From Staphylococcus muscae (GTDB lineage Bacteria > Bacillota > Bacilli > Staphylococcales > Staphylococcaceae): a stretch of DNA of 64,000 nt. Numbering within the stretch: position 1 is the stretch's first letter; each line of letters starts with the position of its first letter. This document shows, piece after piece, positions 39,518 to 51,759 of the stretch. Where the stretch lies: the NCBI RefSeq assembly GCF_003019275.1, contig NZ_CP027848.1, positions 558,001 to 622,000 on the forward strand, in the 5' to 3' direction. The translations under genes and the position numbers were made by a program. Below the pieces are notes generated by a model, which was not told the DNA's origin, made no database searches, and saw only the letters and a list, made by a program, of their open reading frames with translations.

Positions 39518-40864
39518 ATGAACAAAAATACACTAGTTATTGGTTTTATGTTATTTGCAATATTTTTCGGGGCAGGTAACTTGATTTTTCCACCTAGCTT
39601 AGGTTTAGCAAGTGGTCAATATTTTTGGCCGTCGATTATTGCCTTTGTCGTCACTGGTATTGGTTTACCTTTACTAGGTGTTGTTGTCGGTGCACTTGAC
39701 AAAGAAGGGTACATCGGAGCAATTAATAAAATTCATCCTGCATTCTCAGTAGTGTTCTTAGTTGTTATTTACTTAACAATTGGACCATTATTTGCTATTC
39801 CACGTACAGCTTCAACATCTTTTGAGATGACAGTGACACCAATCATTAACTCAAGTAGCGCTATTTGGTTATTTGTTTTCTCAGTGATTTACTTCTTAGT
39901 TGTACTATACTTATGTTTCAACCCTGGTAAGATTGTAGACCGTATCGGTGCAATTTTAACACCATTATTACTAATCACAATCCTTGCGATGATCGTAAAA
40001 GGTTTCATCGACTTTGGTGGTAATCCAAATGCGATGGCTGATCCAGAAGTATACAAATCAAATATCTCTGGTTTCTCAAAAGGATTTACTGAAGGTTACT
40101 TAACAATGGATGCGATTGCAGCTATCGCTTTCTCTATGATTGTTGTAAATGCAGTAAAAGCAACTGGTATTAAAACAGCTGATCAAATCTTCAAACAAAC
40201 TGCAATGGCAGGCCTTATTGCAACAGCAGCACTTGCTTTTATCTACATTTCATTAGGCTTTATCGGTAACCACATGGTTATTAGTGAAGAAACGATGAAA
40301 CATTTGACTGAGAACAATCAAAACATTGGTGCTTATCAGTTAATTACAATTGCAGCGACTGGTTATGGTGCTTTTGGTAAATATTTACTTGGTATTATCG
40401 TAGCACTTGCTTGTTTGACAACAGCTTGTGGTTTAGTTGTATCAGTAAGTGAATACTTCCACAGTATCTTACCGAAATTATCATACAAAACATACGTTGT
40501 AATTTTCACTTTAATCAGTTTTGTATTATCTAACTTAGGATTGAACTCAGTGATTCAATTATCAATCCCAGTACTATTAATTATTTATCCAGTTGCCATC
40601 ACAACTGTTTTCTTAATTCTAATCGCACGCTTCGTTCCAACGCGTCGAATTACACAACAAATTACAGTGGCAGTGGTTTCATTAGTATCAATTTTAAGTG
40701 TGCTCAACTCAAAAGGTTGGCTGAAATTATCATTTATCGATCAATTACCACTTCATGACTATTCATTAGAATGGTTCCCAATTGCAGTCATTACATTATT
40801 GATTAGTTATGTCATTGGTGCTTTCGTGAAATCATCAAATATCATTGTCTATGAAAAAGAATAA
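39518..40864 (+). CDS. brnQ: Branched-chain amino acid:cation symporter BrnQ
   Basis: 448 residues from the ATG at 39518 after TTAGGAG; the ATG at 39476 has no site. About twelve membrane helices of the LIVCS family. N-terminal [15 protein letters not shown] and the conserved [18 protein letters not shown] are diagnostic. Imports Leu, Ile and Val. The CodY box upstream predicts repression when branched-chain amino acids and GTP are abundant. Followed by its own terminator. Confidence 0.95.
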   Translation: MNKNTLVIGFMLFAIFFGAGNLIFPPSLGLASGQYFWPSIIAFVVTGIGLPLLGVVVGALDKEGYIGAINKIHPAFSVVFLVVIYLTIGPLFAIPRTASTSFEMTVTPIINSSSAIWLFVFSVIYFLVVLYLCFNPGKIVDRIGAILTPLLLITILAMIVKGFIDFGGNPNAMADPEVYKSNISGFSKGFTEGYLTMDAIAAIAFSMIVVNAVKATGIKTADQIFKQTAMAGLIATAALAFIYISLGFIGNHMVISEETMKHLTENNQNIGAYQLITIAATGYGAFGKYLLGIIVALACLTTACGLVVSVSEYFHSILPKLSYKTYVVIFTLISFVLSNLGLNSVIQLSIPVLLIIYPVAITTVFLILIARFVPTRRITQQITVAVVSLVSILSVLNSKGWLKLSFIDQLPLHDYSLEWFPIAVITLLISYVIGAFVKSSNIIVYEKE

Positions 40865-40869
40865 ACTTG

Positions 40870-40902
40870 AAAGGTCTCGTCAAAAGTGGCGAGACCTTTT
40901 TT
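40870..40902 (+). terminator. brnQ terminator
   Basis: AAAGGTCTCG / CGAGACCTTT followed by TTT. Confidence 0.9.
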
Positions 40903-40911
40903 ATGCGTATA

Positions 40912-40957
40912 ACAGAACAGAGCACACAACCATAAACGGTTGTGCGCTCTGTTCTGT
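40912..40957 (-). terminator. telA-side terminator
   Basis: A 20-bp stem with one mismatch (arms begin ACAGAACAGAGC and end GCTCTGTTCTGT) directly downstream of telA on the minus strand; convergent with the brnQ terminator. T-tract is poor. Confidence 0.65.
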
Positions 40958-40963
40958 CATATA

Positions 40964-42145
40964 TTATTGAAAGTCATTTCTTTGATCTTTTGCTGTCAAT
41001 AAACGTGATCGTAAATCTTGTTCTAGTTGTTTTAAATCTTGCTCAGCTTGTTGGCGTTTCTGACGGCCATCTGCTTGAATCTGTAATGTTTCTTCAATCG
41101 TTTGAATAATATTATCTTGAGTCGTTTTCAACGTATCGATATCTACAATACCACGTTCGTTCTCTTCCGCAGTGACACGTGCATTTTGACGTAACATTTC
41201 AGAGTTACGAATTAACATTTCATTTGTTGTATCAGTCACTTGTTTTTGCGCTGTTACAGCTTTATTTTGACGATTTAAAGTAAGTGCAATCGCCATTTGA
41301 TTTTTCCATAATGGAATACTCGTTAAAATTGAACTTTGAATCTTTTCTGCAAGTGCTTGGTTAATATTTTGAATCATACGAATCTGTGGAGCAGATTGTA
41401 ATGTAATTTGACGTGATAACTGAAGGTCATAAATACGCTTCTCTAACCGATCAATGAACTGTTCCATGTCTGCAACTTCTTGTACGGCCATCTGATTGTC
41501 AGAAGTTCTTGCTTTCTCACGCAATTGTGGCAATACATTTTGTGTCAGATCTTCTCTTTTACGCTCAGCTGCTGCAATATATAAGTTCAATACATCATAA
41601 TAATCTTTATTTTGTTGATATAAGCCATCTAGTAAGCGAACATCTTTTACTAATTCTGACTTATTCTTGTCTAATTCAACAGAGATTCGATCCACTTGTG
41701 CACTCACTGACTGCATACGTGAGAACACTTGTTGCATTGATGCTTTAGATCTTTTGAAAACTTTCTTCAAAAAACCCTCTTCTTTTTGTGATAAATCTTC
41801 AGGATCAATCTCTCTCAACTTTTTCATCAAGCTTTCAAGTGTATCACCAATCGGCCCAATATCTTTTGATTGAATATTATCTAACATCTGGTGCGAAAAA
41901 CTTGATAAATGCGACTGTGCATTCGAGCCAAACTTCATTAAACTATCATTATTCAACGGTTCAATTTCTTTTACCAACTGGTTAATCTTCTGTTGATCTT
42001 GTTCTGAAAATTGAGACACTGTTGCTTCATTTTGTCCTTCTGTGGCAAGTGTCACTTCCTGTGCATGGGTATCTTGTTCAAACGAGTTGAAATATTGATC
42101 TAACGGATGACTCGTTGTTGTTTGTGTTTTATTGTTTTGTGTCAT
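40964..42145 (-). CDS. telA: TelA/YaaN-family toxic anion resistance protein
   Basis: 393 residues from the ATG at 42145 after AAGGAGC. A Gln-rich, largely helical coiled-coil protein; conserved RMQSVSAQVDRISVEL, QFIDRLEKRIYDLQLSRQI, APQIRMIQNINQALAEKIQS and SSILTSIPLWKNQMAIALTL are typical of the family. S. aureus TelA is linked to tellurite and cell-wall-antibiotic tolerance. It overlaps the upstream xpaC-type gene by 17 bases, as in Bacillus xpaC-yaaN. Confidence 0.9.
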   Translation of the reverse strand: MTQNNKTQTTTSHPLDQYFNSFEQDTHAQEVTLATEGQNEATVSQFSEQDQQKINQLVKEIEPLNNDSLMKFGSNAQSHLSSFSHQMLDNIQSKDIGPIGDTLESLMKKLREIDPEDLSQKEEGFLKKVFKRSKASMQQVFSRMQSVSAQVDRISVELDKNKSELVKDVRLLDGLYQQNKDYYDVLNLYIAAAERKREDLTQNVLPQLREKARTSDNQMAVQEVADMEQFIDRLEKRIYDLQLSRQITLQSAPQIRMIQNINQALAEKIQSSILTSIPLWKNQMAIALTLNRQNKAVTAQKQVTDTTNEMLIRNSEMLRQNARVTAEENERGIVDIDTLKTTQDNIIQTIEETLQIQADGRQKRQQAEQDLKQLEQDLRSRLLTAKDQRNDFQ

Positions 42146-42776
42146 TAGCATGCTCCTTGTTTTTTTCATTTAAGTATAATTTAGATAATCTCATTTCAGT
42201 ATCTAATTGATTGTAACGTGGTTCATTGACACGTTTGAGATCAGCAATTAATGTACGTTTAATCTCTTCTAATGTAATGCGTGTTTGATACAATGCCTGT
42301 TGATCTGCTGCAGATTTCATCGGCATTTTAGATAAGTGCGTGTAATTTTCTATTAAATTAAGTGCATGATCGATATGCGAATAATAAAAACTTTCAATTT
42401 GATAAAATTGATTTGGTTTTTGACGTACAATTTGATTAATTGTTCTTGCCAAACGATATATATCGTTTACTAATTTAAAATCTTGAATAGATCGCACGTT
42501 GATAAATGACTTGAAGATGCGTTTCACTTTACCTTGTGCAACATTCATTTGGTGATGAATATACCGATAATCTTTTCGTGACAACCCAAGCTCATTTAAA
42601 TAATTTTTAGATGACAATCGCTGTGTAGGGACATAACCTAGCACAAATCCAGCGCCACCAATCAACAGATCAAAAATCCATTGAATATCTAATCCAATCG
42701 TACTCGCAATGAATGATACTGTTGCAACTGGAATGCCTACAACAACACCTAATATACGCGATAAATTATATCTCAT
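42129..42776 (-). CDS. XpaC-family (5-bromo-4-chloroindolyl phosphate hydrolysis) protein
   Basis: 215 residues. One or two N-terminal hydrophobic helices (ILGVVVGIPVATVSFIAS, WIFDLLIGGAGFVLGY) then a charged helical domain. The family name comes from a Bacillus phenotype; no hydrolase motif is visible and the biochemical role is unknown. It forms a coupled pair with telA, and acyP lies 14 bases upstream on the same strand. Confidence 0.82.
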   Translation of the reverse strand: MRYNLSRILGVVVGIPVATVSFIASTIGLDIQWIFDLLIGGAGFVLGYVPTQRLSSKNYLNELGLSRKDYRYIHHQMNVAQGKVKRIFKSFINVRSIQDFKLVNDIYRLARTINQIVRQKPNQFYQIESFYYSHIDHALNLIENYTHLSKMPMKSAADQQALYQTRITLEEIKRTLIADLKRVNEPRYNQLDTEMRLSKLYLNEKNKEHANDTKQ

Positions 42777-42790
42777 TATGACAACTTCCT

Positions 42791-43063
42791 TTATCCCAAT
42801 ACTTTAAATTTCTCTTCATGTGGTACAATATTCATTGCTTCAATATGATGATGTGTCACCGATGAAGCAGGGGACGCGCCATTAACCACTGCCTGTACAA
42901 AAGCTTTGAGATTTTCACTTTCACCCTGTGCAATAACTTCAACGTAATCATTTACATTTTGTACAGTTCCTGTCACATGATATTTTAATGCAAGGCGTTC
43001 TGTAAAATAACGAAATCCAACACCTTGTACACGGCCATGAACACTGATTAAATAACGTTTCAT
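42791..43063 (-). CDS. acyP: Acylphosphatase
   Basis: 90 residues. Hydrolyses carboxyl-phosphate bonds such as acetyl or carbamoyl phosphate. Phosphate loop HGRVQGVGFRYF with catalytic Arg 18 and catalytic Asn 36 in GTVQNVND. Length and fold are canonical. AGAGGTGA precedes the ATG. First gene of the acyP-xpaC-telA series. Confidence 0.95.
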   Translation of the reverse strand: MKRYLISVHGRVQGVGFRYFTERLALKYHVTGTVQNVNDYVEVIAQGESENLKAFVQAVVNGASPASSVTHHHIEAMNIVPHEEKFKVLG

Positions 43064-43369
43064 TTTGTATCACCTCTTTCTTTAATTATACGTATTTTTT
43101 CGGGAAAAGACTAACAATTAAGAATCATATTTCATTTGGAGTAAACAATCTTTCATTGTACAATAATAAATTCGATGCATAGGGAGAAATGTTAAAAATT
43201 GTTACTCACTCATGTCATAATCTATATACAAAGTTGAATAACTTGATTTTTATGTTTAAAAGTCTTAAGTTGTTGTGGTAGGGATCATCATAATCTCTGA
43301 ATATAATCACATGATTTTCTCTTAATCATATAACCCGAATTCGTCAGTACAAATGGGAGGGACATCTTT
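43064..43369. other. Divergent intergenic region between acyP and the DUF1033 gene
   Basis: 306 bases with no convincing gene. A rightward promoter-like pair TTGGAG / TACAAT with a 17-base spacer sits near 43136-43164, about 200 bases before the DUF1033 gene, so that mRNA may have a long leader. A 30-codon frame near 43190 has its start too close to the G-rich site. Confidence 0.5.
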
Positions 43370-43678
43370 ATGTGGGAACTCACAAAAATACGTGCAGACT
43401 ATGAAGGCTGGTGGCTTTTTGATGACTGGCCAGAACATATTATTGAACGACAATGTTTTTATACGTACGAAGCTTTTTTAGAAGCATACACATCAACAAT
43501 TAAACAAGCAAAACAAAATTATTGTAATCATATTGTTGGCAAACATAATATATATGCATTCTACAATAATTGTGATATGAACTATTGTGAAGATTGTGGA
43601 GAAGATCTCCAAATATTTTATAGTTTTATTGTATTAAAAGATAAAGAAATTTATTTAAATCTTCCATTAATAAACTGA
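43370..43678 (+). CDS. DUF1033 family protein
   Basis: 102 residues, rich in aromatic residues: MWELTKIRADYEGWWLFDDWPEHII and the C-terminal FYNNCDMNYCEDCGEDLQIFYSFIVL. This matches DUF1033, a small Bacilli family. The CEDCGEDL pair of cysteines could bind metal but is not complete as a zinc finger. GGGAGGGA precedes the ATG. Function unknown. Confidence 0.82.
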   Translation: MWELTKIRADYEGWWLFDDWPEHIIERQCFYTYEAFLEAYTSTIKQAKQNYCNHIVGKHNIYAFYNNCDMNYCEDCGEDLQIFYSFIVLKDKEIYLNLPLIN

Positions 43679-43699
43679 TTAAAATTTTTAATTTCTGTA

Positions 43700-43728
43700 T
43701 TGCAAATACGATTACCTTACTTTATAAT
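43700..43728 (+). promoter_or_regulatory. cspA promoter
   Basis: TTGCAA (43700-43705), a 17-base spacer and TATAAT (43723-43728). Confidence 0.75.
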
Positions 43729-43734
43729 AGTATG

Positions 43735-43844
43735 TAAGCAATTGCATTATTCCATATTGCAAAGAATATTGATGTTAAATGGAGTATTTTTTGTAATATG
43801 CGAATAGCGCATATTGAATTTTAGTCTTGGAGGTTTCACATATT
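43735..43844 (+). promoter_or_regulatory. Long structured 5' leader of cspA
   Basis: About 110 nt between the predicted start and the ATG. Includes AATATGCG / CGCATATT (43795-43815) and alternative pairing of TATTCCAT with ATGGAGTA. In S. aureus the cspA leader is of similar length and folds into a hairpin processed by RNase III. Likely temperature-responsive translation control. Confidence 0.6.
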
Positions 43845-44045
43845 ATGAAACAAGGTACAGTTAAATGGTTTAACGCTGAAAAAGGTTTTGGTTTTATCGA
43901 AGTTGAAGGAGAAAACGACGTATTCGTACACTTCTCAGCTATTAACCAAGAAGGTTACAAATCATTAGAAGAAGGTCAAGCAGTTGAATTTGAAGTAGTT
44001 GAAGGCGACCGCGGCCCACAAGCTGCAAACGTTGTTAAACTATAA
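43845..44045 (+). CDS. cspA: Cold-shock protein CspA
   Basis: 66 residues from the ATG at 43845, 11 bases after TTGGAGG. A single OB-fold with RNP1 KGFGFIE and RNP2 VFVHFSAI. Acts as an RNA chaperone. Preceded by a long structured leader and followed by a perfect 15-bp terminator. Confidence 0.96.
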   Translation: MKQGTVKWFNAEKGFGFIEVEGENDVFVHFSAINQEGYKSLEEGQAVEFEVVEGDRGPQAANVVKL

Positions 44046-44070
44046 TAAATAGATGCAATGTTGACTTAAC

Positions 44071-44105
44071 AAAAAGACGCGTACATTCAATGTACGCGTC
44101 TTTTT
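44071..44105 (+). terminator. cspA terminator
   Basis: Perfect 15-bp stem AAAAAGACGCGTACA / TGTACGCGTCTTTTT with a 5-base loop. Confidence 0.95.
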
Positions 44106-44275
44106 GCTGTCTTGGTGTCTAAACTAAGTGTAAATAAATAAATCAAATAAATTATTGTTCAACATAGAGTTATGTGCTCAAAGAAATACATATATTGTCA
44201 GCTTTGACACGCTATGAATAAAGCTATTTACAAACCCACTTATACCATTATTCACTAAAAACTCCCCATTCATTT

Positions 44276-44306
44276 AAAAAGGCGAGACAGCTTTTGCTAT
44301 CCCACC
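44276..44306 (-). terminator. Terminator of the dap-lysA operon
   Basis: GGCGAGACAGC / GCTATCCCACC (11 bp with wobble pairs) directly after lysA on the minus strand, followed leftward by TTTTTAAATG. Confidence 0.8.
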
Positions 44307-44315
44307 ATAAATTTT

Positions 44316-45581
44316 TTATTTTACGTCATTGATAATGAGCTGTCTTAATGACTGACGTTTAATCACTTCACGTGCTTTACCGTTTGCCACAAAAAATACA
44401 GCTGGTTTTTGAATTTGGTTGTAGTTCGATGCCATACTGTAATGATAGGCACCCGTTGATAGTACCGCCAAATAATCACCACGTGCTACACTTGAAGGAA
44501 GTGATGCCTCATGTATTAAAATATCACCCGATTCACATAGCTTTCCAGCTAATGTTACCACTTGATCTGCCGCTTCATTACGGTTTACAAGCAATACTTT
44601 ATATTTGGCATCATACAGTGCTGTACGAATATGATCACTCATCCCACCATCAATAGAGATATATTTGTTTACCGTAGGGATGTCTTTTATCGTACCGACT
44701 TCATATAATGTTACGCCCGCTTCAGCCACAATCGAACGGCCCGGTTCAATACTTAATGTTGGAATTGGATAGTCAAGTTCACGACATTTTTGTTTCACTG
44801 CTTGGACGATTTCTGTAATACCTTGCTCAATATCAAATGATTGATCACCTTCAACATATTCTACACTGAATCCGCCACCTAGGTTCAGTAATTCAATTTC
44901 TAGCGCATGATGATCAAGCCATTCTAATACCATTTTAGCTGTTTCAATCATACCTGTGGTTTCTTCAATTTGAGATCCGATATGAAAATGAATGCCCTTT
45001 AAATGTAAGTGATGACTTTGTTGAATCAGTTCAACAGCTTGTTCTGCTAGTCCGTGTTTTAGTGACAAGCCGAATTTACTTTTTTCTTGACCTGTTTGAA
45101 TGAATTCGTGTGTATGCGCTTCAACACCTGGATTTACACGAATTAAAACATCTACCGTATCTGTCGCATAAGTGTCCAAAACAGCAATTTCATCTAACGA
45201 ATCGACTACAAAGTAACCGATACCTTGAGAAAGGGCATATTGAATTTCTTGTTTTGTTTTATTGTTGCCGTGAAAATGAATACGTTTCGGGTCATATCCC
45301 GCTTCAATTGCCGTATAAAGTTCACCTTCAGATACGACATCTAAGTCAAAATCTTCTTCTTCTACGAGTTTAATCATCTGAATACATGTAAATGCCTTCG
45401 ACGCATATGATAATACATAGCCGATATCATTATGTTGAAATGCTTTATGATAGCGTCTCATTTGTTCACGAATTTGATTTTCATCGTACACAATCGTTGG
45501 TGTACCGTAACTTTGGGCAATTGTTTTTAGGCTTGTCCCATCAATAGTAAGCTCTCCAGATTTATTATAAGTCACTGTCAT
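44316..45581 (-). CDS. lysA: Diaminopimelate decarboxylase
   Basis: 421 residues. Last step of lysine synthesis: meso-DAP to lysine. PLP-lysine in LSYASKAF (K62), GGGFSVEYVEGD, SIEPGRSIVAEAG and the C-terminal CESGDILIHEASLP are diagnostic. The ATG follows directly on the alr2 stop, with AAGGAG inside the end of alr2. It is last in the operon, so its level depends on the riboswitch 7 kb upstream and on the internal hairpin at 47833. Confidence 0.96.
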   Translation of the reverse strand: MTVTYNKSGELTIDGTSLKTIAQSYGTPTIVYDENQIREQMRRYHKAFQHNDIGYVLSYASKAFTCIQMIKLVEEEDFDLDVVSEGELYTAIEAGYDPKRIHFHGNNKTKQEIQYALSQGIGYFVVDSLDEIAVLDTYATDTVDVLIRVNPGVEAHTHEFIQTGQEKSKFGLSLKHGLAEQAVELIQQSHHLHLKGIHFHIGSQIEETTGMIETAKMVLEWLDHHALEIELLNLGGGFSVEYVEGDQSFDIEQGITEIVQAVKQKCRELDYPIPTLSIEPGRSIVAEAGVTLYEVGTIKDIPTVNKYISIDGGMSDHIRTALYDAKYKVLLVNRNEAADQVVTLAGKLCESGDILIHEASLPSSVARGDYLAVLSTGAYHYSMASNYNQIQKPAVFFVANGKAREVIKRQSLRQLIINDVK

Positions 45582-46652
45582 TTATTGATACTCCTTTGTT
45601 AAAGAATCAAGGTTGAGTGCACTCAATTGTTCAGAATTTGCACCAACCCCTTTGAATGTATAATCATCTATTCTTAAATCTTCATTATAAAGTGTCACAA
45701 CATCTTGTGGCTGCACATTATCATCTATCTCCACAAACATATGACTCATCATGAGTGCACGAATAGGGTAGCGTTTTTGATGAATTAACACATCATGTTG
45801 TGCACGAGTCCGCAAGACACCATCACCGTACCCGATATCAACAACAGCAAGCTTTGTATTATCTTTCTCTGCTGTATATGCAAAGCTGTATCCACAATGT
45901 TGACCTGCTTGAACTGTACGAACTTGTATGACATTTGCTTGTACAGTAAGTGCCTGTGATATAGACGTTCGAGAAAGTGATGAGTAGGGGCGTGACCCAT
46001 ATAAAGCGATACCCACTCTTGCATGTGTGTGATGTGAAAATATTTGTCCTTCACGCATAAAACTCGCACTATTTTGTGCATGAATCATCTCAAATTGATA
46101 ACCTTGTTTCAGTAGTGTATCCACAATTTCAATCCAAGCAGCTCGCTCGTCTTCATAATCTGAAACATCAAATTCATCTGCATAACCAAAGTGTGTCCAT
46201 AATCCGGTGATAATCATTTTAGATTTTGTGTTTGCTTGATGATCTTCAAGTACTTCTAACATCTCATCAAGTGTTTTAAAACCAGAACGATGTAATAAAT
46301 TTTCATATTCTAAATGGACTTTTACACCTGATAATGCTGCTTTATTTTCATAGTAAAAAGAGAGAGAAGGCAACGTCATATGGATATCATACTTTCGTAG
46401 TGTCTCAAAATCACGTGATGGATTCATTAAAAATATCGTTGCAGTAGGAGATAATTGTCGAATTTTTACCGCTTCACTCAATGATGTTGTACTGAAACAA
46501 CGAATACCTGCTTCCCAAAATTGTTCAACTGCAAAGGACAAACCATAATTGTAGGCATTATTTTTCACAACAGCCATTAACGGTTGACCATTTTTTACTT
46601 GTTGGACATTTTTTTGAAAGATTTCACTGTCTACACGCCATATCGCTGTCAT
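45582..46652 (-). CDS. alr2: Alanine racemase-family protein Alr2
   Basis: 356 residues, fold-type III PLP racemase. PLP-lysine in [13 protein letters not shown] (K30), [20 protein letters not shown] and the C-terminal [10 protein letters not shown] / SHMFVEID region are recognisable. It occupies the place between the deacetylase and lysA where a diaminopimelate epimerase would be expected. It may serve the DAP pathway rather than, or as well as, alanine racemisation; that is inference. It overlaps the deacetylase gene by 4 bases. Confidence 0.88.
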   Translation of the reverse strand: MTAIWRVDSEIFQKNVQQVKNGQPLMAVVKNNAYNYGLSFAVEQFWEAGIRCFSTTSLSEAVKIRQLSPTATIFLMNPSRDFETLRKYDIHMTLPSLSFYYENKAALSGVKVHLEYENLLHRSGFKTLDEMLEVLEDHQANTKSKMIITGLWTHFGYADEFDVSDYEDERAAWIEIVDTLLKQGYQFEMIHAQNSASFMREGQIFSHHTHARVGIALYGSRPYSSLSRTSISQALTVQANVIQVRTVQAGQHCGYSFAYTAEKDNTKLAVVDIGYGDGVLRTRAQHDVLIHQKRYPIRALMMSHMFVEIDDNVQPQDVVTLYNEDLRIDDYTFKGVGANSEQLSALNLDSLTKEYQ

Positions 46653-47803
46653 TCTATCACCTCGCCATAATTAAATAATAGACGTTCATAATAATCTGCG
46701 ACACGAATAAGTATTTGTTCATTAAAGTTCAGTTTTGACGTATGTAAACCGTGTACAAATCCTTGTTCTTCATTTCTCGTTCCTACAAAAACAAAATAAG
46801 ATGGAGCGATTTGTTGATAAAAACTAAAATCTTCACCAAATAAGTATGGCGTTTTAGGTTCAATTACTTGTAAGTGATGATGTGTTAAACTTTCCACAAC
46901 GTATTTTTTTAAGTCTGGTTCATTGATAGTTGGTGGATAGCCTTCTTCAAATTTCACTTCACAGGTTACATTAAATAAAAGTTTGATACTTTGCGCAATT
47001 TTTTGCATCTGCTGTTGTACTTGTTGCAAATCATCCATGTCATATGTTCGAATTGTTCCTTCTAAATAGCCATTACTAGGTACGGTATTGATCGCTTCTC
47101 CTGCATGAAAACGACCGATATGAACAATATTGCGTTGTAAACCATTAAGATGATATTGTTGAATTTGTGATAATTGTGTTAACAAGTGTTGCATCGCTTC
47201 TCCCGTCGAGTGACCTTGTTCCTTGTTCGCTACATGGCTTGATTGACCTTCTAAATAGAAACGATACTCCGTTGCACTTGCTGTGATTTCTTCGTCACGT
47301 ACAACCACTGACCCTTCATCAACAAACGGCATGATATGCACGCCATAAATAGCATCAATATGATATGCATCAAGTGCGCCTGTTTTAATTAATAAGTTTG
47401 CACCACCACCGGATTCTTCTGCTGATTGGAAAATAAAAACAACATTGTGAGGAAGGTTGCCAGCATCATAGAGCGCTTTACATCTTTTCACATGTAACAT
47501 TAGCGCCGTTGTATGACCATCATGACCACAAGCATGCATAACATGATCTATTTCACTGCGAAACGAAATCTCATTTTCTTCATCAATTGGAAGGGCATCA
47601 ATATCCGCTCGAAATGCGATTGTCTTATTAGAATTCCCTTCTAAAAAGGCAACCACTCCCGTTTCTAATGGTCTTTCAAAAGGGACTGCTTCTGATTTTA
47701 AAAACTCGACAATATACTCAGTCGTTTTATATTCTTGCAAACTTAATTCAGGGTGCATATGTAAATATCGTCGATGTTGTGTGACAAACTCTAACTCACT
47801 CAT
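46649..47803 (-). CDS. M20-family deacetylase, probably N-acetyl-diaminopimelate deacetylase
   Basis: 384 residues from the ATG at 47803 after AAGGAGTGAG; the ATG at 47830 is not supported. Metal ligands in [21 protein letters not shown] and [12 protein letters not shown], with FRADIDALP. Family members include hippurate hydrolases, but the dap operon context and the acetyl-type DapD upstream point to removal of acetate from N-acetyl-LL-DAP. The matching aminotransferase is not in the window. Confidence 0.85.
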   Translation of the reverse strand: MSELEFVTQHRRYLHMHPELSLQEYKTTEYIVEFLKSEAVPFERPLETGVVAFLEGNSNKTIAFRADIDALPIDEENEISFRSEIDHVMHACGHDGHTTALMLHVKRCKALYDAGNLPHNVVFIFQSAEESGGGANLLIKTGALDAYHIDAIYGVHIMPFVDEGSVVVRDEEITASATEYRFYLEGQSSHVANKEQGHSTGEAMQHLLTQLSQIQQYHLNGLQRNIVHIGRFHAGEAINTVPSNGYLEGTIRTYDMDDLQQVQQQMQKIAQSIKLLFNVTCEVKFEEGYPPTINEPDLKKYVVESLTHHHLQVIEPKTPYLFGEDFSFYQQIAPSYFVFVGTRNEEQGFVHGLHTSKLNFNEQILIRVADYYERLLFNYGEVIE

Positions 47804-47829
47804 TTTACTCACTCCTTGATATTTAAACA

Positions 47830-47873
47830 AAAGAAGTGGGGCACAAAGCTTTTGACTTTTGTCCTCCCACTTC
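47830..47873 (-). terminator. Hairpin inside the dap operon (dapD / deacetylase gap)
   Basis: GAAGTGGG / CCCACTTC with inner GCACAAAG / CTTTTGTC pairing, followed leftward by TTTTGTTT. Looks like a partial terminator or processing site that lowers expression of the last three genes. Confidence 0.65.
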
Positions 47874-47941
47874 GATCATTGTCTACTACACAGTACATGC
47901 TTTGTTAAGAAAAGCTATGAATCTATTTCATCACATACACT

Positions 47942-48661
47942 TTATTCGTCCAGTTTGCGCAATGCAGCAACAATTTCACGTTTTGTATCTGCCACATCAC
48001 TCGCTTGTTTAATAACCTTTGCAGGTGTCCCCGCAACAACAGCGCCTGCTGGTACATCTTGAGTCACAATGGCACCTGCAGCAACGATTGCACCTTCACC
48101 AACACGAACACCTTCTAATACGACAGCATTCGCACCGATAAGAACATTGTCTTCAATAACAACCGGTGCAGCACTTGGTGGCTCAATAACACCTGCTAGC
48201 ACAGCACCTGCACCAACGTGTACATTTTTACCTGTCGTTGCACGGCCACCTAATGTCGCATTCATATCAACCATTGTACCTTCACCAACGATGGCACCAA
48301 TATTGATTGTGGCACCCATCATCACAACTGCACCGTCGCCAATAACAGCATGTTCACGGATAAATGCACCTGGTTCAATACGTGCATTCGTATTCACTAA
48401 GTTTTTCAATGGAATGGCTGAATTACGGCGATCCATTTCAATTTCTAATTCTGTAATTGCTGATTGATTCGCTTCATAAAATACTTGCCAATCGCTCGCT
48501 TCACAGAAAATCACTTTAGAATCATCTGAGCCAAACACTTTAAATTGCTCTGGAAATGCTACATTTGCAAAATTTCCGTTCGCATATACTTTAAGTGGGG
48601 TAGATTTTTTCGCATCACTAATATATTGAATAATTTCTTCAGCAGTAAAATTTTTAACCAT
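47942..48661 (-). CDS. dapD: Tetrahydrodipicolinate N-acetyltransferase
   Basis: 239 residues. Acetylates tetrahydrodipicolinate in the acetyl branch of DAP synthesis. The C-terminal two thirds is a left-handed beta-helix of hexapeptide repeats ([41 protein letters not shown]). The N-terminal part begins [26 protein letters not shown], typical of the DapH/YkuQ type. The gene lies 15 bases after dapB. Confidence 0.94.
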   Translation of the reverse strand: MVKNFTAEEIIQYISDAKKSTPLKVYANGNFANVAFPEQFKVFGSDDSKVIFCEASDWQVFYEANQSAITELEIEMDRRNSAIPLKNLVNTNARIEPGAFIREHAVIGDGAVVMMGATINIGAIVGEGTMVDMNATLGGRATTGKNVHVGAGAVLAGVIEPPSAAPVVIEDNVLIGANAVVLEGVRVGEGAIVAAGAIVTQDVPAGAVVAGTPAKVIKQASDVADTKREIVAALRKLDE

Positions 48662-48676
48662 GTTTACTTACACTCC

Positions 48677-51265
<2,589 letters not shown>

Positions 51266-51307
51266 GTCATTCACTCCATCTTCTTTAGTAATTGTTTTTA
51301 AATTAAT

Positions 51308-51397
51308 TCATTTCTTATAATTCAGAAAATAAACGCTACTTCTAATGATAGAATCCACATTTATATTCTTTCCGATGAACGATTGATTTATCGTCAT
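51308..51397 (-). CDS. Possible 29-residue leader ORF between the L-box and asd
   Basis: ATG at 51397, stop at 51308. The start has GAGGAGG 9 bases upstream, the strongest ribosome-binding site in the operon. The predicted peptide starts MTINQSFIGKNIN and ends VYFLNYKK; I recognise no family and it does not resemble the LysC N terminus. It lies downstream of the riboswitch terminator, so it would be made only when lysine is scarce. It could be a real small protein, a leader peptide, or a remnant left when lysC was lost. Confidence 0.4.
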   Translation of the reverse strand: MTINQSFIGKNINVDSIIRSSVYFLNYKK

Positions 51398-51443
51398 TTA
51401 AATCGACCTCCTCACAAAAGGGGAGTCACGTGATATATAAAAA

Positions 51444-51650
51444 AGCAAGTTCGGTGTGCGAACTTGCTTACTCTATATACAAGTGATGCACTCCATTATC
51501 TCTAGAATAATGACAGATTCTTAGCTCTTAACCTGTGAATCCAATAAACAGATTCTGCAATCTCTGTTTACTTCGGCATCGCACCCTTTGGATATAAATT
51601 GTTTGCAGACAAATTCATTATATCTACTCATGATTGATGCGCCTCATCAA
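51444..51650 (-). promoter_or_regulatory. Lysine riboswitch (L-box) with intrinsic terminator
   Basis: On the minus strand the aptamer (about 51650-51483) has GATGAGGCGCATCA, GAGTAGATA, AAAGGGTGCGATGCCGAAG, GGTTAAGAGC and TCTGTCATTAT, the conserved L-box blocks, closed by TGATG / CATCA. The terminator is AGCAAGTTCG / CGAACTTGCT (51444-51468) then TTTTTTA. ACTTG just after the aptamer can pair with CAAGT of the terminator arm as an antiterminator. Lysine should cause premature termination. Confidence 0.93.
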
Positions 51651-51675
51651 TAATTATTAAATTAATATGTCTCAT

Positions 51676-51704
51676 ATTATACATACTGAAATACTACCTG
51701 TAAA
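51676..51704 (-). promoter_or_regulatory. Promoter of the L-box/dap operon
   Basis: On the minus strand TTTACA (51704-51699), a 17-base spacer and TATAAT (51681-51676); predicted start near 51669, about 20 bases before the aptamer. Confidence 0.75.
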
Positions 51705-51759
51705 CACTAAATGCTTAATTTTTTAAATTCACAGATAATTTCTTCTTCAAAAATAAAAG

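Noticed and set aside
43190..43282. 30-codon frame in the DUF1033 leader
   Set aside because: The ATG is only 2-3 bases after the AGGGAG site, the peptide is AT-rich spacer-like and nothing supports expression.
48069..48467. 132-codon plus-strand frame opposite dapD
   Set aside because: Mirror of the hexapeptide-repeat coding region; Pro/Ile/Thr-rich pseudo-protein without a start signal.
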